In this document: in pieces, positions 15,041 through 15,680 of the stretch
How positions within the stretch are numbered: position 1 is the stretch's first letter
Layout: each line of letters begins with the position of its first letter
Assembly (NCBI GenBank): GCA_045593785.1
Contig: JAZNXH010000051.1
Location: 1-15,680 of the forward strand
From: SZUA-448 sp045593785
Lineage (GTDB): Bacteria; Bacillota; Clostridia; Lachnospirales; Lachnospiraceae
DNA length: 15,680 nt
Reading direction: 5' to 3'
Notes under the pieces: generated by a model
Database searches by the model: none
What the model was told of the DNA's origin: nothing
Seen by the model: only the letters and a program-made list of their open reading frames with translations
Made by a program: the position numbers and the translations under genes

Positions 15041-15680
15041 TTATACTCGAACCGGATGTCCAAACGCACGATCGATTCCCTGTGCGATGACATCTCCGAT
15101 ACGACGTACCGCTTCATCTACGTCTTTCGGCGTCACAAAAAACTGATCTTCTTCCTCCGGAAGCATACGAAGAAATGTCTCAATCTCCGGAGCGGTCAAT
15201 CCATTCTTCTGTAAAGCGCTTTCCATGCGGTCACTGACAATCGTGCTTGCATCAATCACCGTAGGAACTCCGACTGCAATTACCGGGACACCTAGCACCT
15301 TTTTACTGATTTCACTACGAAAATTCCCTACACCTGCACCCGGACTGATTCCGGAATCCGTCATCTGAACCGTACGATTCAAGCGTTCAGTACTTCTTGC
15401 TGCCAATGCGTCGATAACTACCACAACATCCGGCTGAATCTCATTTACAATCCCCTGAATCACTTCAACTGCTTCCATACCGCTTTGCCCCATTACTCCC
15501 GGTGCAACCGCCGCCAAGGGCACTCCTATGCATTTCTCATCCAGCAGTTCCGGAAACATCCGGTGAAGATGTCTTGTTGTTGGAAGTTGTCCTACCACCC
15601 AGGGACCGAGAGCATCCGGTGTGATATCCCAAGTCGGAGGCCAAGCTGTCTTAGGAAGACAAGTTGCCCCCCCAACTCCT
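15041..15680 (-). CDS. gpr: Germination protease Gpr (partial, runs off the right edge; 5' part abnormal)
   Basis: Gpr degrades small acid-soluble spore proteins during germination. The frame is open from the stop at 15041 to the window edge, so the N-terminal part, including the propeptide, is missing. TPDALGP (about 15602-15622) and VIDALAARS, with aspartates 68 residues apart, correspond to the two aspartates I recall as essential in Bacillus Gpr (66 apart). Also visible are VTRHL-like TTRHLH, APGVMGQSGME, DSGISPGAGVGN, GVPVIAVGVPTVIDA and the C-terminal VTPKDVDEAV. The region before the C-terminus is shorter than in Bacillus, lacking a long insertion, a length difference of the kind seen in clostridial forms. 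Upstream of about 15631 the translation (rich in G, P, W) no longer matches the expected GLGNW-type segment, which suggests a frameshift or poor sequence at the end. A GTG at 15598 is in frame but lies inside the conserved core and is not the true start. Confidence 0.9.
   Translation of the reverse strand, partial: GVGGATCLPKTAWPPTWDITPDALGPWVVGQLPTTRHLHRMFPELLDEKCIGVPLAAVAPGVMGQSGMEAVEVIQGIVNEIQPDVVVVIDALAARSTERLNRTVQMTDSGISPGAGVGNFRSEISKKVLGVPVIAVGVPTVIDASTIVSDRMESALQKNGLTAPEIETFLRMLPEEEDQFFVTPKDVDEAVRRIGDVIAQGIDRAFGHPVRV

Noticed and set aside
1..15680. A novel defence, mobile or biosynthetic system
   Set aside because: Every substantial frame is assigned to a conserved housekeeping or sporulation family, with no transposase, integrase, toxin-antitoxin, repeat array or atypical block.

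Overview
The window reads like a chromosome fragment from a Gram-positive, spore-forming Clostridia, most probably a Lachnospiraceae-type gut anaerobe; this is inference from gene content, protein style and AGGAGG-type ribosome binding sites. The evidence is two sporulation genes (gpr, spoIIP), the order lepA-hemW-hrcA-grpE-dnaK-dnaJ-prmA-rsmE shared with Bacillus subtilis and many Firmicutes, a CIRCE element, and a ThiI without a rhodanese domain. All 13 genes lie on the minus strand, so transcription runs from high to low coordinates. I see no RNA genes, mobile elements or CRISPR, and no intergenic gap exceeds about 190 bases.

Region 1 (15680 to about 13690) holds the sporulation genes: the 3' part of gpr (germination protease) and spoIIP (forespore-engulfment peptidoglycan hydrolase). 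The last ~50 bases at the right edge do not match the expected Gpr sequence and look like a frameshift or assembly end. Region 2 (about 13690 to 9520) starts with a sigma-A-like promoter and holds lepA (EF4), a patatin-like lipid hydrolase and hemW (radical-SAM haem chaperone). The patatin gene is an addition relative to B. subtilis, where lepA and hemW are adjacent as I recall.

Region 3 (9490 to about 4450) is the class I heat-shock operon: a strong promoter (TTGACA, 17 bp, TATCTT), a perfect CIRCE operator in the leader, then hrcA, grpE, dnaK, a hairpin with a candidate secondary promoter, and dnaJ. HrcA represses the promoter through CIRCE; DnaK, DnaJ and GrpE form the folding machine. A third CIRCE-like half-site overlaps the -10 box and is the most unusual regulatory feature here. 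Region 4 (about 4420 to 2600) holds prmA and rsmE, two translation-apparatus methyltransferases that commonly trail dnaJ. Region 5 (2510 to 44) holds a NifS-type cysteine desulfurase and thiI, a sulfur-transfer pair for tRNA 4-thiouridine and possibly thiamine. A hairpin at the left edge is oriented to stop a plus-strand gene lying outside the window.

Overall this is a conserved housekeeping region. I did not find an undescribed system; the points worth checking are regulatory details, two protein insertions and the damaged right edge.
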